This document shows, piece by piece, positions 1 through 13,814 of a DNA stretch of 64,000 nucleotides. Location of the stretch: NCBI RefSeq assembly GCF_000516985.1, contig NW_006917100.1, positions 1,725,490 to 1,789,489 of the forward strand. Direction: 5' to 3'. How positions within the stretch are numbered: position 1 is the stretch's first letter; every line of letters starts with the position of its first letter. This stretch comes from Pestalotiopsis fici W106-1 (Eukaryota; Ascomycota; Sordariomycetes; Amphisphaeriales; Sporocadaceae). Position numbers and translations under genes: made by a program. The notes under the pieces are model-generated. The model made no database searches, had not been told where the DNA came from, and saw nothing but the letters and a program-made list of their open reading frames with translations.

Positions 1-838
1 GCCTTCCAAGCCTGTTCCAAGACAATAGGGCTCGCCCCAGTGCCATAGTCGTTGGCAATGGTGTGCCAAAACGACGACCGGTGGGCCGAGTAGATCGACT
101 GCAAGCGCGGCAGGTCGACATGGGCCGTGGGCGGCGGGAGGGTGCAGTCAAGACGCAACGGTGCGGTTCCCTGGGTGATTGGAGACGGCTGCGGGAATGC
201 AGAAGGTCCGAGGCACCGGGCTGCATCAGCAATGGTAGGCGTGGGGTAACCAAGACTTGGTGACATAGCCGTGGTTGTAAAGTTCATTGCTGCCGGCTTA
301 GGCAGAATCGCAGGCAACCGAGGTGAGGTGTTTGTGTTGGCCATGATGCTCGGGAGGTGGACGGGTCCCGGGGAACCAGGGCCATAGCCGCCCGCACTCT
401 GGGGAGGAGTACTGTCTCGAGAAGAGCACTCATTGATTGGAGACGGTACAATGGCTGGCAGGATAGGAGAGTGGCCCGACGAAGAGGCAGAGGACACTGA
501 AGTGGTCCGCTTACGACGGTTGCTTCCATGACTCAATTGATGGTAGTGCAAGCGACAAGCGAGCTCAGTCTTCTTCAAGTGAGCTGCAATGTGCTTGTAA
601 GGCATTTTCTGAAGACGAGTCTGGAGAAGATATACTTCCTATTCCTAGTTAGTCATGGTCCTCGTCATGATAGGCGGCGTAGTATAGGGCTCACCTCATC
701 CTCGCTCCAGGCTCTGCCGCCACCAGTGGAGACTAGCTTTCGATTCTTTGAGATGCCATAGTCATGGCGATCAAGAGCATCACTGGTGGGTGTGTATGGG
801 GTGTTGAGATGAGACGTCAACTGCATTGGAGGAGACAT
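1..838 (-). CDS. SANT/Myb-like DNA-binding regulator, 5' part (3' end beyond window)
   Basis: Two exons are visible: 695-838 and 1-638, with a 56 bp intron at 639-694 (GTGAGC donor, GACTAAC branch site, TAG acceptor). The start MSPPMQL is the first ATG of the open frame. Residues about 41-87 form one SANT/Myb-like helix-turn-helix, from GRAWSEDEE through LQKMPYKHIAAHLKKT to ACRLHYHQLSHG, followed by a basic patch (NRRKR) that may act in DNA binding or nuclear import. After it comes a long Ser/Pro-rich stretch that reaches the window edge at about residue 260. The domain order fits a fungal Myb-like transcription factor. I do not recognise a named orthologue and the targets are unknown. Confidence 0.85.
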
Positions 839-3800
839 ATTGCTTGGCAGGATCTCAAGTCGGTATATGAACTGAGGTGTTCTTTCTTTTTTTTTTGTGG
901 GGGTGGACGGTGCGGCCGAAGAATCGAAGTTTGAAAAAGGTTTGTTGGAAAAATGAAGCAGGACTCGCCGCTGAAGAATTGAATGTGAATCGAAGTGAAT
1001 AAAATCGTGTAGTTGCTGTGTAAAAGGCACCAAATAATATTGTAATTCCTTATAGTCCACGACGGGTATCTTTCCTATAGGCCCTAGGCAAGAATATGCT
1101 TTGATTTGTCGTCGTACAACAGAAGATACGAGAATACAAGAAGATATGGAAACCGAATCGAATGTATCGTCGTTCTTTGCGAGACCAGATAGCACCGAGG
1201 ATGAATGTAACTGTTACTTGTTGTTGTTGTCGTTGTCTCGTTGTAAAAAGAGTGTAAGCAGCCAAGCCAGTTGGGCAATGAAAAGAGCGTGGTCGCTAGC
1301 TGCGAAAGAAGAAAAGAAGAAAATAGGAGGCGCGCAACAACGTCGTGATTGATACAAAGGTATAACCTGTGGTGCAGAAGAAGGAGCAGGATAAAAGAGA
1401 ATCACGAGGGGGATGCGGCGGGTAATAATGCACCTTCGTGCTTCATCATGTTCGGACAGAAGCAGCATAAGATAGCAGCCAGGTACGAGACGTACCAGGC
1501 CGGGGCCCGGGGTCCAGGGTGGGCTGGGTGGGTGTGAGAGGGCAAGGCCATGCACACACCGCAAGATGGATGTGGCCTCTTGTTACAAGCCATACTCGCA
1601 ACCCTTGGAGGGGAGAAAGATGAGGTGACTGTGACAAGATGAGAACAGTTGGGGCTTGGCATGATCCGCTTGGCAGCCACCCACAGTGGAACTCAAAACA
1701 GTATACCTAGCCAGATCGAGTGTCTTGGGAGAACGTGCGCTCGCCAGGAATTCGGCTATACCGTACCTTGCCCAATCCGGGGCCCTTGTCCCCTCCAGTT
1801 TGCTGAGGCTCTTTCGAATGCGGCCAGGGCCGAGGACGGCATCCAGATCGATCCGAAATGAGCAAGAGCAGTCGCTTCGATTGTATAATGCTTCGGCGCC
1901 TGTGTGTACTCACTTTGCATGCAGGCGAGCCTAGTCACACCACCATCATCATCATTGGGGACTGAGAAAGTGTACGTATGGAGAAGCTATACAGCGGGAA
2001 GAGAGAAAAGCACTATAGGTGCAACCTATGACGCGCTACCTTGACATCAGAGTCAGTTTCGTCGACCCTTCGCAAACGCGGCGAAGCGCTTCATGAGCGT
2101 AAGCTTGATCACGGGTCTATACGTGGCATCAGAAACGCCTAGCCCCTCCCATGTTTGTTATTCTTGTCCTCGACGTCGTCGTCGTCTGTTCTTTTTGCAC
2201 ACAGGCCAAAACAAGGTTCCACGGGTAACATTTGGTTTCGTTCGGCGACCTGGCTCAAGGAGCGGTCACTGTACATTCCATTGGTTATTCCGGAGACTTG
2301 ATAACCCAGGCAAAGCATTTGCATCCACTGCGGATACTCGTATCGACTGCAGGTGGATTTTCGCGACAACAGGGTGCAGGGTCAGGATGTCGGCTCACTT
2401 GTTGTCTCCGACTGACAGGCGCTGAATCGAACAGACAAGCCGACGAGGAGCTTATTGACGACAGTCGAATCGGGCAAACAGAAGGTGACCGTCGGAACAC
2501 ATGCCAATGGACATAGGTAGGCAGAAAGAAAGTCCGCAGCAGTAACATGGGTCACTGCAGTCGGTCTCGCATCATAAGGCAGGTAGTGAGTGTACAGTGA
2601 AGTCGCTGGAAAGAGGGTCCGTGTTCGACGTTTTACAATGGGGGATTCTTGTTAGGACGTTGCTTCCAACGTGTTACAGAGCCGCGCTTAAACGATTGGC
2701 AGGGTTCATTATTGGTACATCAAACAAGGTTGACCCCACTGACCCCAGTTGTCCGGCTCAGCGGTACAGCGGCTCTGCGAAGAAGGTTGGAAGGCCCTGA
2801 AGCAGTCCATACCGAGACCCTTGTTCCCTGTATTTTGCTGCCGTAGTGGACTTTTAGTTACAATTATACCTGTAGCTTAATCGCATTCGTCCACCAATTC
2901 CCAGCTCAAGTTGGATGCTGTAGTTTGTCATCAGCATTTAATTATCGGCCTTTTTGGAAGCCTAATATCAGTGATATAGTTGGCGAAACTATACCTTGAC
3001 ATTATTTTGCAAAAGCAGCCCTTTTTTATCTGTTTGCAGAATCATCGAGACATCATATCCCGCCTCCGCGAAATCCCACGTCGTTATCGCCCGTGGGCTT
3101 CTTAGTAGGCCCAGTTTGCCAAGCTGATTATAGAGGGGAAGATGTTCACCCTGGCAGTTTGATGTGTCTACGGTCGAAACAAGCTCAACATGCTTGTTTC
3201 AACGTTTGAGCCTCATAGCCCGCAGCAATGGCCTCTCAACGGCCCCCTCAACTCTGGATCTCGTTTACATTTTCATGTTCTTGGATAGACAGATGATCTC
3301 TGCTGGTTTCGCTCATGTACCCCAGTTTCCAAGACCGCCAAATGAACCCGCTCTAAAACACCGAGGATGGTCGCCACTTGTAAACCATGCAAGGTGGTCT
3401 CTGGAAGTTGCCATGCTCATTTTCCCTTCAATCAGTGTCACTACAACCTGGGCCGGCGCGAGCTCATACATTCTTGAGTGTGGAGGTAGAACTAATCAAC
3501 AGCGATAACCAAGATAGGTTATCGCAACAGTTTTCTGTATTCATGCAGCGATGCCAATCACAAACTCCATTGAATAGTGGCCCCCTGTCGCGCCTGACAA
3601 GCACGAAACTCGCTTGTGCCGGGGTTCGACTTCAGCTCGGTATCACGCCTTACCCTAATTGAGACTGCGTATACACACGAGCCGATGTCTTTTTGGTGGC
3701 TTTGATGACTAAATACAGGGTTCAACGCTGAATAAAATTGTGAAGATCTTTTTGCGCGGCGCATGCCATGGCTAGTATGGAAATGATAGCTCGGACGCCA

Positions 3801-6800
3801 GCATCGTTGGGTTTTCCTTGTCTCTGTGACATAAGAATAGCCTCACCTTATCGGCCACGCCGTAGTTCATATGAAGAGCACGTTTTCGTTTTTGTTTACT
3901 AAAAGCCTTGTAAGCAACTGACGGCGAAGAACATTCGACATCATGAAACCACAAACTACACCAGCGGTGGTCTCTAACAGCTTACGACACTATATTTACA
4001 ATCAAGTGAGCAAAAACAGGTGACGCGGCGACCACGTTGACCAATGTTCGTAAAGTTATGGGTATGGCAAATTCTAATCATAGATATTGCTCAGAATGCC
4101 CGAGTCCGTTCGTTTTGCTAGTTGCCATATCAATATAGTGCTAGTCCTTGTGTTTATGCCTCAAGTGTTATCTGATAATCTCAACCTACACCGTTACCAA
4201 GTGCTTGCGTGGCACTGCCTAGGCGCGTTTGAATGACCGACATGTTCACTCATTGCATTGATTGTTTCTCCCCACAAGATCCATTTGGATGAATCGACTG
4301 TGGTTATGCATTGTGAGAACATCGGCTCCAGATCCCCTTTGGCCGTTCCGTCGCTCCTGTAAACTGGGGCATGGCCTGACTCTTGCAGCCCATCTAGTGT
4401 ATAACCAGGTTGACCTGCGGGTGACAGCAGATCATTGCTATTGATCACCGGATATTCCATGGGCCGGGACATCCTGACAACGAACCTCTGGGCATTCGAT
4501 GCAATTCTGGCCGCTGAAAGCTGGATGACACCCATTTCTCCAAATGAAGTTGGAGCAGCATGAATCCTATTAGATCTAAAAGTCAAGAGAAAAAACTGGC
4601 CAGTTATATGTGCCAATTGCTAGAATGACTTGGAATCGATTTGCACCCAGCATATACCGTTCATCCTATCTTCAGGGCACAATTTTTGAAGATCCTTTGG
4701 TCCTTTAATCAATAAAAACAGTAATGGATCGACCACTCGATACCTCGACAATAATGACATATTCGGATAGTAAATGCTCTGGTGCCAACATGCCTCTATG
4801 CAGCATGTCAAAGTTTGTCACCAGCTAGAGAAAGTAACAATTTGCTTGAGATTAGCCTTGCTTCCATCATATACACGGCTAGTTTCGAGTCCCTTGGTGA
4901 TTACCTAATTCTTCCAATATCTTCTGCCATATTTGAATATGTCATATATAACATTGATGCACTGATGTCGATAACTATATATCTTGGGCTTGCACAAAGG
5001 CCTCCTTGCGTGTGAAGATTTTGTTCCTTCATCTCGTTCTCACTCTCACGTGTATTTGCTTATTAACACAGTTTACCCAAAAATGTTTCGGTAGAGCATC
5101 AGCTGATCAGTTGGTCTCGGGACATTGGCGAAAAGGACCTTGAAAAGATGTTGTGCAGTATCAACATACGGCGGCTCGGTAACTACAGGAAACACGGGGT
5201 CAAGGATTGTGGTGGACGGGGGGGAAAAAACCACCCCGCCATACAAAACAGAATATATTCCCATAGTGGTGACCCCACACAACCCTCCTCCTAGATAATC
5301 CCTGTCCAGCCGCAGAGCCGCCATTCTCAAACCCCCTTCCGACAGTCTCAGACTTGCAGGGTTTCACTGGCAATGCAAAAAACATTGGCTTTATCCCCTA
5401 CAGGGTCCTTCTAGGCCTGCCGAGCTGGCTTGGGCATAAACCAAGTTTACTCCGATTCGAGACGATGAGATTCGTTGATGCTGGGCATGCAGAATTTCGA
5501 CCAATGTGTACCTTGTAAGAAACGCCTTATATTGTCTTTAGAGTGGTGGGCTCTTCCAAGCCGGGCGCTAGCACTCCCCAAAGCGGGCAGTCATCAGACG
5601 ACAGCAACTCCACCTCTCCTCGTCTTTTTGGAGTTGAAGGTGCTTGCTCATCGCATTGCTGTCGGCTCTGAAAACCAATAATACTATATATCCATGCATA
5701 TCCTTTTCCTGCCGGTACGTATTCGTATCTTTGCTGGGAAGAATCGCATGCTAAACATCAATCTAAGGTTGACCAAGTTTCGATGGTGCAGAATGAACCC
5801 AATGGTTCAAGTGCATAAAAAGAAGACCGGCCGGCTATCCTAACATTGCGAATATCTCTCTGCTGACTAGGTATATACCTATTTGTTGTTCCATCACCAT
5901 TTTATGGCTCGAAATTCTGAGATGCCCCTTGTTGCGTCTTTCACATGCAAAGTGAACCGTATCATCCAGGCATCGGCTTGTAAACATCCTTGGTCTGTGG
6001 TAGCGCCGAAGGTGCAGGCAATAAACAAGTATACAGAGAGAGAGAAATTGGAAGCACAACTGTTGCGATTGTTGCAAACAGCCAGGGGAGATAATAAAGG
6101 ACTGCATTCCAAGTGACAACTCAAAAGGGCGTACGCGCTTGATGTTTTTATCACTACTGCAGGGGAAAGCGGGCTCGGCTTGATTCCGAACTAAGTTGTT
6201 TCAACGGCTGCGGTGCGTCATCATTCGACATGGGGATTTACACTATGACCCGGGCCCTCGAGTGCTCTGTATTCAGTAATCGCGTCGGTTCTGTGTTCCG
6301 AAGTCATTCGACTGCTGTTAAAGCTGCTTTTGATGATACTCATTGGTTCTGCATCTATTGAATTCTTGGGTCATCTATTTCTGCCTGCCATACTAATGTT
6401 GTTTCTTTATTGAGCGTATGAGTAGGAGTATGTAGTATATACTGCAACATGGAAAACGGGATACAGGTGCAGCTGAAGTGCCAGGAAATACGAAAAATGA
6501 AGTTATCTTCAGCTGTAGAAAACGCGTGGACTAGACATTTCCCTGCAGTAGCTTGCCATGACGACTACGAGAGCCAAGATTTCATGTGTTGCAACAGCAC
6601 AGCTCAGGAATTGATTGATTGAAGCGGTCGTTCTCTAATGTTTTTGCCCCTACCTCCATGAGAGAAGAATCTCACCTGTATTCGCAAAGATCATGTATAT
6701 GGCAGACGTTATGCAATTCAAGGTCCGGCTTATACTTTCTTGTTGCCACGAACTTGGGACCATTCAGCTTCATTGTCAACGAAGGGAGCGTGCTAAATGT

Positions 6801-8999
6801 ATAAATCAAGGATTATCGTTGCATCCAGTGATCTTCTGGTCGTCCTATCTTTGTGAAAAGGAACTGTTGCCCAACTACACATAGCGATCATACGGCTTAC
6901 ATCGATCCAGCATCAAAAAAATATCCGTATTCTTTACTATCAAGTAATAAGTATACAAGCAAGATACATGTTGGAGAATTGCCAGAATAACATACTTCTA
7001 AGCATGTTGTAATAAACCTTTGACTAAACAGCAATTTATCATGAAATCTATAAGATCAACCAAGAAGAAATATCATCAAGATACTGTAAGTAATATTCGC
7101 CAGGTGTTGTCGATTAAATCACCCACTACGATGGAGTCGAAAGTTGTGAGTGTATGATCAATCATTCCTCGTTGCCATCCCATCCCACAACGTAGACATT
7201 GCCCAATGCAAAGGTGAGGTCGACGGCGCACGGAATCTGTTCAAGTGAGTATTGGTGTAGTATTCGGTACTGCGCGGAATCAAGTCATGGCCGTGACTTA
7301 TGTGAACATTGGCCAGTCAAGAGTACTTTGGGAACATCATGGCTCGACCATCTCAACGACGTCTGGGTGGCCTTCTTGACGCGTTGCAATACTTGCACAT
7401 GGTGCTTGCATATATTTATATAGAGATATGTGTATACCAACGTCATGGTGTTTGTTAGTACATACAATACGTTTATGCTGTGTGCGTGGCAGCCCAGGCA
7501 CAAGAGTAGATGGAAACTCATTACGACTGCATGCAAACACAGGTTGTTTCTGCACGCCATAGCTGCCCTGATTCAGTATTTGCATGCTAGCAGCCTAACC
7601 TGGCTCGTGTGGTCGCATCTTGCACGACCACCAAAGTCCGTGGGACGGGCAGTACAGTTTGCTGTACCTCGTACTGCGTACTGCAGTGATAAGTAGCGAG
7701 TACTTGACAGGGGCAACGGCTTCTTGGCGACAAGACCCATGCGGGCCTGGCAGCTTATGAACTATTCCATACCTAGTGATCTCCCATTTTAAGAATATGT
7801 ATATTCATATTCAATGTCAATGAAATAGACTCAAGGACAACCAGTTCATTAGAATATGCGCTCTGCCAGCTTGGCGGCTCTCGATCATCTTTCACAACCA
7901 ACATAGGCGGCCTTGGCGGTCCGGCCACTGCCGAGGGTACTTGAGTCGAGCCTTCCAAGACAAGGAGGACGACTGCCCCAGTTTTCTTTTTTCAACTCCG
8001 ACAAATTTCGAATTTTTATGATAGACTTTCTTGGCGAGCTTGTCGACACAAGATTATGTCGCTTGTGGAAACCAGTCTGACAATGATGACTCAGATTGCA
8101 AATGCCGAGTTCGTTACGTCAAGAAATTATTTAACCTAGATTATAGGAATAGTTGGATAAAAGTGAAGTCGGTATGTAGACATCTGCCACTTAATTACGG
8201 GATACTTGGCGTCCTTAATTTGTGGGACACTGCTTTGCAGGTATCGAGGGCATATGTATGTAACGCAGAGGATTTAGGTACCTACATTGTACGCTTCTAT
8301 TCGATGCTGGGCCCAAATCTCAAGCTACTGGGAACCTGCTTTTACCTAACACGGTACATTAGTCCACCTCCCAGCTGCCAGAGCAGCGCCTTTGACGCGC
8401 TGCGTCAGACTTCGAGTACCTACCTAGCGACTACATCTACCTTGCGCACGAGAGCTCCAGTGGTATGTCCCATTGACGAGCTGGCAGTTCAGTTCATAAG
8501 CGGACCTTTGAAAGAAGCAAGAAAATCGGGATCATGGAACGATACTTGAAGTGCTCAAATGTCCACTGTAAATACTGATGAATGCACGTGTAATTGATGG
8601 TTCGTAATCAATTCTTAATAAACCTGTCAGTCTCTCCCAGGTTGGTCTGGTGAGTGTTCTTGAATGTCGCACCCGTATCGAATGGACCAAAAGTCTCCTT
8701 TCATAGGGTACAAATCCCCTGCGCTGATCCTTTCGTACATCCCATGCTGGCGCTGAAGGCAGTCCATTTTGGGACACGGCGCCGACTGCTGGCTTTGATC
8801 TTGAATCGCGTTTATTTGTGGCTTGTGGCACCTGCGCAGCTTCCGAAGACACTTGCCATCCATGCTGCGGCCTGGTGCCAGTCCGTCAAATGCTAAAAAC
8901 TCAAGTTTTGGGGGGGAACAAGCTGAGGCCACGAGTTGCCCGTTGAATTGCCAATGTTAGCGCAAAACGACACCTTGGAACCAATCAGGTGACACGCAG
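839..8999. other. Long gene-free stretch, left part
   Basis: About 8.2 kb upstream of the minus-strand SANT regulator. Open frames here are short, overlap on both strands, often lack an ATG and match no family I know. It reads as AT-richer non-coding sequence. The part next to 838 is presumably promoter and leader of the regulator. One frame on the minus strand at 4194-4811 is open for about 205 codons apart from a single stop and is discussed separately. I see no terminal inverted repeats, long repeats or tRNA-like folds, but cannot exclude strongly decayed transposon remains. Confidence 0.5.
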
Positions 9000-11372
9000 G
9001 CTGAGGCAGGGACTGAGGTCGCTCCTACCTTCCCTAGCTCTTCCTGTTAGCTTGGGGCGGAGAGGGCCGGGCGCACAGGCAGAGACCGGGGAGAAAAAGG
9101 ACAGGTACCTCTTCGGGCCTCGACATTTTCTCTCTCCTCCCACACCAAAACCTGACCACCTCCACTCCCGATGAGGGTCTCCCTGAATTGAACCGAGCCA
9201 GTGCCAAAACCCTCGACCACGAAATACTTTCATCGCAAGGTACACTCCAGGGCCATCGACAGCATCCCAAATGCTAGCTCAATCGACTCATCCATCAAAC
9301 AGCTATTGATATCCACCAGATTTCAATCGCGGGTTGGTACCTGTGCTGCGAAATAATCAAAGTCGCGCGACGCCTTTTATTCGCCCCAAATCCCTCGAGT
9401 ACAGATAACGAGTACTTTTTTTTCACCTACTGGAAAATAAGGTCAGCTTGACACACGGAAGCCTACCTACTCAAAGCTTCCCCAATCACCAAGGTAGGTC
9501 TTTGCTTTGTTGGAAGCTTTCTTTTTTTTGCAGCCCATCGCCGCGCCACTAGGTTCCACTTGGACTTCCTGGTTTTTTTTTTTCCTTGCTCCCGCAGCTC
9601 CCAGCGTCGCACGGGGGCTGTTGGTAGCAGTTGTCGCCCACGCACCAACTTTTTTATGTCTCCCCCCAAACTGACTTTTTGGCAGATACATCAATTCCTG
9701 CCCACCTTTTCCCTTGAATACCTCGACATACATTAGGCAAGGTAGTCTCAAAAACTTCTGCAGTACACACATCGATACATCCTCCTGCACGGCAGAAGAT
9801 CATTGTCGCCCTGGACTGCTTCTTTTTAATAAACACATTTTAAAACATTCTGCCATCCCACCAAATATTGACAGGCAGGTACAGGTATGTGAGATTTTGA
9901 CAACATCCACCCCCATTCATTCATTCATCCACACTGGACACCCACATCAACACGCACCGCATTGCATCACAGAGTAGGCCTGGTTCCGCGACATTCTTCT
10001 ACATACTACCTCACCCTTCCATCATGGATCTTGATGTCGTTGCGCGTTACTTCACGTAGCACACTGATCCATCGCCCGCCAACAATCTGTGCAATCCGTC
10101 ATTCTCTTGTGTTTCTTTTCTTGTCTTGTGCCATCGTTCGCGAGGATCAGCCCAGAGCGCGGATTTCTCTTCTATTGAGCCGCCCGTTAGTATCCGCGCG
10201 GGCGATTCTCTAGAAGCACAAGCTACCCGTTGGCTACCAACTCATTTTGGTCCGGGGTCCATCCACGGGTGGTCTTGCGAAACACAGTTTTGACCCCCTC
10301 CCCTCTCCACCCGACAAGGAATACATCAGCACCAATTCCCTCACCGTGTACCTTCGTTGCGTTCATTCCCTGCGAACCCGAGGGATACATGCTCGAGTTA
10401 TTATCGACCTTTCTGGCACTCATCTCACCCTAGACCCCGTCTAGTACTCTCTACATCTGCTTCCTTTCACCTCGACTCGGGTCTCGCACACGCTTCGGCC
10501 CCAGTCTGTCCAGTCAATCGGAGAAGCGCAGTTGCAGTTTTCTAACAAGTTTTTCCCTTCAGCCTCGTCGCATCAGAGCGCGTCAAAATCTCGACAGCTA
10601 TTGTGTGTCAAGCCTTCGCACCTCGGTCGCGCACGCGTCCAAATCATCGAGCTTCAAGCATCGCTGCTGTTCCCACGCTTTATTGTGTTCCGGATTGATT
10701 TCAAAGGACTGTCCCATTCGCCAAAGATATAATCGTGAGTGGCCATTATTTCTTCATCAGTCATTGAGACTCACCCTAGGCTCTGATGAGCAAAAACGCC
10801 TCCCTCCCTCCCTTTCCTCCCATTTTTTTTTTTTTTGCACAGTGGCTATTCCCGCACAAAATTTTACCTTCGAGCCGCATGGCAAACCAAATGGTTTGCC
10901 GACACGTGTGCGCCTAATTGTATATCAAATTTGTCCTCATAAGCCTACTGGGAGACAGATTGCCAGAAATCACTCCCTGAGATTCGCGATGGCAGCAATT
11001 TAGCTGTGGCACATTGCATCTCTTCAACCGTGCTCTGTCTGGGGCCCGGGGTTGTCGGCGCTGCGACTCCTCGCTCAGCGCCTTGTGTCGCGTTTCTCCC
11101 AAACACCCCAACCAGGGTCCCAAATGTCGCCCCCATTTGCCAGCCATCTCATATCCTCGCCACTCCATTTATTTTAACAGACAAACACGAGACAAGTCTC
11201 TCTGCCTTTTTGCACTGCATATGGGATCCCAGATATTTTCTCTTGATCAAAGTCTACTTCGTCGTTCTTTTTTCGGTTCACTGGTGCTAAATCACTGGGA
11301 GATCAATTCCCTTGTGTTCCTATTCATCGCTGGATGATTTTATCAAGTCACGTACTGACACTAGTCCAGACA
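9000..11372. promoter_or_regulatory. Pyrimidine-rich promoter and long leader of the Myb regulator at 11373
   Basis: The plus strand becomes CT-rich with several T runs (near 9418, 9570 and 10823), which is typical of long fungal 5' leaders. A plausible 5'-UTR intron lies at 10735-10842: GTGAGT donor, a long polypyrimidine tract and a GCACAG acceptor. No coding frame is convincing. Transcript start and leader splicing are inferred only. Confidence 0.4.
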
Positions 11373-13186
11373 ATGCAGCAGTGGCAGGTCGGCCCAGTGC
11401 CGGAGTACATGTACCAGGCCAATACCAATGCCCCCCAACATGCAAATGACTTGCAGTAAGTACCAATCTCTCTTATGTTTGTCACTTCTCGCCCACCCAT
11501 TTCGTCCTCTACCCGATCTCCCCATCTCCACTTGGATCGGTGCCACGATTGTTTCCGAGCACATTCCCCAGACTACGTACTCAGAAGCAACTCGGTACAT
11601 GCACCATACGGTTGCAGTAGTCCTGTACCTACTTTGGTCTTCACATCGCGCCGCCAAGAATCACTATTACTTTGGATGCATATCTCCGTTGAGGTCTCTC
11701 GATTGCGGATGACATTTGCATGGTACAAAGCTGCCTTGATGTGACCAAGTTCTCCATCCGCCTGGCAACATCAGATAGAAAGATGTCTCTGCTTCTGATA
11801 TCCTGCCTGCTACCGAGCGCATGTTTGCTATCAGTAGCATCTATGCAGCCATGGCACACCCGATGCTCAAGGCGGAGGTCATACCCTGCGACGATTGTTG
11901 TGGTCAATGTTGCATACAATGTCGCCGTAGCATGTCTCCAGAAAGCGACTGACAACGATACTTCACAGTGCCGCTCACCCATATCAGCAGAACGATATGC
12001 AGCGTCGTCCTGACTTCACCAGCTATGCCCAACCCAACCCTGCTGCGCAGCATCCATCACACGGGTCTCACCAACAGCACCCTCAGCAGCATCAGCAGCA
12101 CCAGCAGCACCAGCAGCATCAGCATCCTCAGCAGCAACACACGCAGCATGCTCCTATCCATCATGCTTCCCACTCTCAGCATAGTCAACATGCGCAGCAC
12201 CACCCATCCCAGCCTCAGCAACACACGCCAGTGCAGGCGCCTATGACCATCCCCCAATCTAGCGCTGCTCCTGCACAGCAGCAGCCCACGCCCACGCCGG
12301 CGCCTGCTCAGGCGCCTCGCGGAGGTCGCAAGAGAACCCATCAACAGTCACAGCAACAACATCAGCAAGCCCAACAGCAGCACCAGCAAGTTTCGCAGCA
12401 GCACCAGCCGCAGCCGCACCAACCCCATCAGCAGCCTACGCCGCAGCAGCACCATCAACACTTGCATCAGCAGCAGGCTCATCCAGTCCAAGTCCAGCAG
12501 GGACACCAGCAATCGACACCGCAGCAGCCCCAGCACACTCACGTTCCTGCACCTGCCCCAGCATCTCAGGCGCAGCAGACGCCAGTTCCTGCAGCAGCAC
12601 CCGCCCCAAGTGCTCCGGTAGCCACTACTCCCGTACCACCTCCCGTACCGGCTGCTGCTCCGCCTGCACAGCAGGCATCTGCCGTTCCTGCTGCCCCTAC
12701 ACCGGCACAGGAGGCAAATGCCACCCCTGCTCCGCCACCTGCGAAGAAGAGCAGAACGAACACGCCATGGACCCCTGCAGAAGAACTGCGGCTCAAGCAG
12801 ATGCGTGATGCTGGCAACAGTTGGGCAGAAATCGCGAAGACGTTCCCATCAAGAACCGAAGGAAGTGTGAAGAAGCATTGGTACAAGGTCAGCACTTGGC
12901 TTCTTTTGATTGTGATTGCTTAGAAAATTGCCCAGACTGACACCTTCACAGGATATGCACTACGCCGAATTTGCTGAAGATGAGGTACGTGTTACTAGAC
13001 ATTGTCTACTGCTCAAAACGGACGCTAATGTAATGACAGAGTCAAGCTCTTCTCACTGCTATCAAGGACTATGAGAATAACAAGTGGAAGACCATCGGGC
13101 AGAAGGTCGGCAAACCTGCTAAGGCTTGCGAGCAGTACGCTAAGGAACACTTCCCCGATCTCTTCAACAGCACAAAGAGAGGTTAG
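11373..13186 (+). CDS. Two-repeat Myb/SANT transcription factor with Gln/His-rich N-terminus
   Basis: Four exons: 11373-11455, 11969-12887, 12952-12984 and 13040-13186, giving 393 aa. The first intron is long (513 bp); its donor is GTAAGT and its acceptor CACAG restores the frame exactly. An internal ATG at 11997 would give a shorter product. Residues about 40-245 are low complexity: Gln/His-rich, then Pro/Ala-rich with many QH and APAP runs. Two Myb-like repeats follow: TPWTPAEELRLKQMRDAG with WAEIAKTFPSRTEGSVKKHW, and a C-terminal one with LLTAIKDYENNKWKTIGQKVG. Two tryptophans and the recognition helices are recognisable in the first repeat. This fits a nuclear sequence-specific regulator. 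I cannot assign a named orthologue or targets. Confidence 0.88.
12057..12570. repeat. CAG/CAC/CAT low-complexity coding tract (Gln/His)
   Basis: Imperfect trinucleotide runs of CAG, CAC, CAT and CAA encode the Gln/His-rich region of the Myb regulator. Such tracts are prone to slippage and are often length-polymorphic between isolates. Confidence 0.85.
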
Positions 13187-13814
13187 GAGAGTGATTGCAG
13201 TATGGAGAAAAAATCGGTGAAGAAGTAATGGCCTTGGGGATTGATTTCCTTTCCAATGGTACCAGCTATGCTTCGCATGGTTGCATATCTCACTCGAGCA
13301 CCTTGCTGAAATTTCTTTTCTATGGCGCTTCCACTTGCCTATGCGCCATGCATTCATACCCCTAATTGCGTTCATTTCTAGCTGTATGTAGGAATATCTT
13401 GTGCCAGTCTGTCCGCCGGAAATGGGAAGGTTATGTTTTCGGCGTTGCTACTGCCCTCGAACTAGGCAGTGATAGACGGCCTTTGGTCACCCCATGTCGG
13501 GATGCAATTGAAACACTTGTTCAATGTAAAAGAATGGCCATGAATTTCTCCCCAAAAAGAGTATCGTGACGATGTATACTTCAGAGACAGTTCAAGTCTT
13601 CACTAAAGGGCTCGTCAAACCTACCAAGAGTATCCGTTTACTTGATTCATGCATATATAGTAGAGTCCAAGAGAGCTTCGCCAACACGGTTTGGATTATT
13701 TTGCCCGCTATCAGAGGTAAAGCAAATAGGGCTCACTACACTTCCGCCGACATGAAATGCAAATACTAAAGCAATACTGGGACAAGTCAGAATAATATCT
13801 CTTCGAACAGAATC
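13187..13814. other. Convergent intergenic region
   Basis: 628 bp between the 3' ends of the Myb regulator (plus) and the small membrane protein gene (minus). It should contain both 3' UTRs. I see no coding frame or other element. Confidence 0.5.

Noticed and set aside
3597..3650. GGGGTTCGAC motif resembling a tRNA T-arm
   Set aside because: The T stem does not pair and no acceptor, D or anticodon arm can be drawn around it.
8031..8549. Open frame of about 172 codons on the plus strand
   Set aside because: It starts at TTG rather than ATG, has no recognisable domain and sits in AT-rich sequence with many competing frames.
12566..12895. Long frame opposite the Myb regulator
   Set aside because: Antisense shadow of the low-complexity Pro/Ala codons.
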